This document shows, piece by piece, positions 62,935 to 64,000 of a stretch of 64,000 nt of DNA (position 1 is its first letter; every line of letters starts with the position of its first letter). Both the position numbers and the translations under genes were made by a program. Source of the DNA: Bdellovibrionales bacterium (GTDB taxonomy: Bacteria > Bdellovibrionota > Bdellovibrionia > Bdellovibrionales > JAGQZY01); contig JAIEOS010000028.1 of assembly GCA_019750295.1 (NCBI GenBank), positions 43,910 through 107,909 of the forward strand, written 5' to 3'. The notes beneath the pieces are model-generated. The model worked only from the letters and a program-made list of their open reading frames with translations. It had not been told where the DNA came from and did no database searches.

Positions 62935-63720
62935 TCATTTATTCGTTTGCTTCTTATAATTTTCTATGGCCACTGATATTCGTCGATCCCCCTCAATCAA
63001 CTGACTTCTATTGCCGAATGACAAATATTTTGAGTATATGTGATAAAAATGCTTTCCCGATTTCTTGCTAATTCCAAGAATAATAAATTCAAAAGGTTTT
63101 CTATACACCGCTTCTGCTATTTGTAAGTATAATGCTGCTGATAAGAAGTACCACCAAACCCTTCTGTCTCCATCATAAAAATACTGAAGATCCTCTCGCT
63201 CAAACCTTGATGACTTAAGATCAATAATTCTTCCTCTTTTAACATCGAGCCAGTCATACCTCGCTTTTACCTTACACCCATTGATATAAGCACAAACCGT
63301 AACTTCTGCCTTGCCTATCTTAAAATGTTTTTTATAACTTTTCCTCTTCCTATATCTACGGATGATTCTATTCGCTCTTTGGAAGACTCTTCTTGTTACA
63401 ATAATTTTATTATTATGAGCGGATTTAAATCGTTCAAACCTTTTTCCTCTTCTGACTGCACCTTCGTAAATAGCAAAGTCTTTTAACGTGTTTTCGGGCT
63501 CTAGCAAAAGACTATGCAAAAGTGTTCCAAAATCTAAGTTATCCTGAGTTGATTTTTTCTTTGGCTTTTGTGGAGATAAAAATGTCTCACGATAGTTTTC
63601 CCACCCTCTAAATAGAGCCTTAAGGCGCGAAGAATTAAGCCACTCAGTGTCAGCGTGATAATCTTTATTTGAACATTTTGGATTTTCTCCAAACTGAAGT
63701 TTTACCATAAAATCCTTCAA
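62935..63720 (-). CDS. RecE-type PD-(D/E)XK exonuclease-like protein
   Basis: 261 residues matching the C-terminal nuclease of phage exodeoxyribonuclease VIII: LNSSRLKALFRGWENY at the start, LDFGTLLHSLLLEPEN (His about 69), AEVTV (Glu about 139), the metal motif VKARYDWLDVKRGRIIDLKS with Asp 156, Asp 167 and Lys 169, then YLQIAEA. Such nucleases make 3' tails for phage recombination, usually with an annealing partner (RecT) that is not visible here. The codons are strongly AT-rich. The start could be either of two ATGs (63720 or 63708). Confidence 0.82.
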   Translation of the reverse strand: MKDFMVKLQFGENPKCSNKDYHADTEWLNSSRLKALFRGWENYRETFLSPQKPKKKSTQDNLDFGTLLHSLLLEPENTLKDFAIYEGAVRRGKRFERFKSAHNNKIIVTRRVFQRANRIIRRYRKRKSYKKHFKIGKAEVTVCAYINGCKVKARYDWLDVKRGRIIDLKSSRFEREDLQYFYDGDRRVWWYFLSAALYLQIAEAVYRKPFEFIILGISKKSGKHFYHIYSKYLSFGNRSQLIEGDRRISVAIENYKKQTNK

Positions 63721-64000
63721 TAACTCCGTATGACAAAAAAGAGGAATTTAACTATTAATATTTTATATATTTAATAAGCTGAACATAAATAACAATAAAA
63801 TAATAACAAAAATTTAATTCCTGATAATTGAGCAAATTATCGAACGGAAATAAATTTTAATTATTATTATTTTTGTACTTGTACTTATGCTTATTTTTAT
63901 ACTTATGCTTATGGGATCCTTAGCGTAACCCCTGCGTAATCCGCGTCTAGAATATCTTTCTCAAATACCCGAGAATAGATCCATGAATACTTCAGCGAGC
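63721..64000. other. AT-rich region without a supportable gene
   Basis: About 280 bp of very AT-rich DNA upstream of the RecE-like gene. It holds direct repeats (63882-63912). A possible ATG at 63983 starts a frame that runs off the window; it cannot be judged. Confidence 0.5.
63882..63912. repeat. Two 13-bp direct repeats in AT-rich DNA
   Basis: TACTTATGCTTAT occurs at 63882-63894 and 63900-63912, an 18-bp period, with a partial copy (GTACTT) just before. This could be binding sites for a replication or regulatory protein, or simple sequence. Confidence 0.5.

Larger units (their letters stand above)
53664..64000. mobile_element. Integrated genetic element carrying a Pycsar defence system (right end outside window)
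   Basis: The left border is the tRNA-Val remnant. From there to the window end the DNA is clearly more AT-rich and lacks housekeeping genes. It carries a tyrosine recombinase (60555), a prohead-protease-like gene (61664), a RecE-type nuclease gene (62935), several small regulators and a Pycsar pair. No capsid, portal or tail gene is visible, so it may be a phage satellite, a decayed prophage or an integrative island. With the tRNA 3' end on the left, the intact tRNA should be at the right end. Confidence 0.65.

Noticed and set aside
63983..64000. ATG followed by an open frame running off the window
   Set aside because: Only six codons are visible and no clear ribosome site is present, so a gene cannot be supported.

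Overview
The window reads as chromosome of a Bdellovibrionota-like (predatory or predator-related) Gram-negative bacterium with an integrated mobile element at its right end. The lineage is an inference. It rests on a Ras-like mglA GTPase joined to dnaX-ybaB-recR, a TIGR02147-family regulator-like gene, a Tad-type TadC gene leading a run of FHA-domain proteins, many lipoproteins and signal-peptide proteins, and outer-membrane genes (OmpA, RND and TolC pairs, KDO synthesis). No ribosomal RNA gene and no CRISPR array is visible.

Left core (1-18.5 kb): the end of an exported protein, then proC-maf. Divergent from these lies an operon of tadC, a DUF192 gene, three FHA membrane proteins and one unrecognised gene. 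Then come kdsA, a sulfatase-fold lipoprotein, an exbB/exbD pair, a 54-residue small ORF, and an RND operon (TolC-like gene broken by an in-frame TAA, then the pump, then a lipoprotein). A secreted protein made of cysteine-rich tandem repeats follows.

Middle core (18.5-53.3 kb): a membrane protein with a spermidine-synthase-like core; a lipoylation and 2-oxoacid dehydrogenase operon (lipA-E2-lpd-lipB, no E1 here); a CBM9-like protein; a TPR protein; a VanX-like dipeptidase; sfsA; and a DsbA-like lipoprotein. Next is a MerT/MerP-like metal operon with its own CsoR-type repressor and a visible operator, then nth, metG, a PHP protein, a DUF1684 protein and a TIGR02147 protein. The SRP RNA stands directly before dnaX-ybaB-recR-mglA and a phosphopantetheinyl transferase, followed by a PilZ-like gene, OmpA, a second RND operon, an outer-membrane barrel, the formaldehyde detoxification pair frmA-fghA and a lipoprotein. 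Three very long perfect inverted repeats (26, 27 and 48 bp arms) lie between genes, all with different sequences.

Right end (53.66 kb to the window edge): a visibly more AT-rich mobile island. It begins at a tRNA-Val(UAC) 3' remnant and carries a tyrosine recombinase, a prohead-protease-like gene and a RecE-type PD-(D/E)XK nuclease gene. Its cargo is a two-gene Pycsar anti-phage system (cyclase with AGS-C sensor plus membrane effector). On one side of that lies a divergent cluster: a ribbon-helix-helix protein plus a 404-residue unknown protein, facing a serine-recombinase-like protein that has lost its catalytic serine. On the other side lies an HTH / exported protein / lipoprotein operon. 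The right end of the island, where an intact tRNA-Val is expected, lies outside the window.
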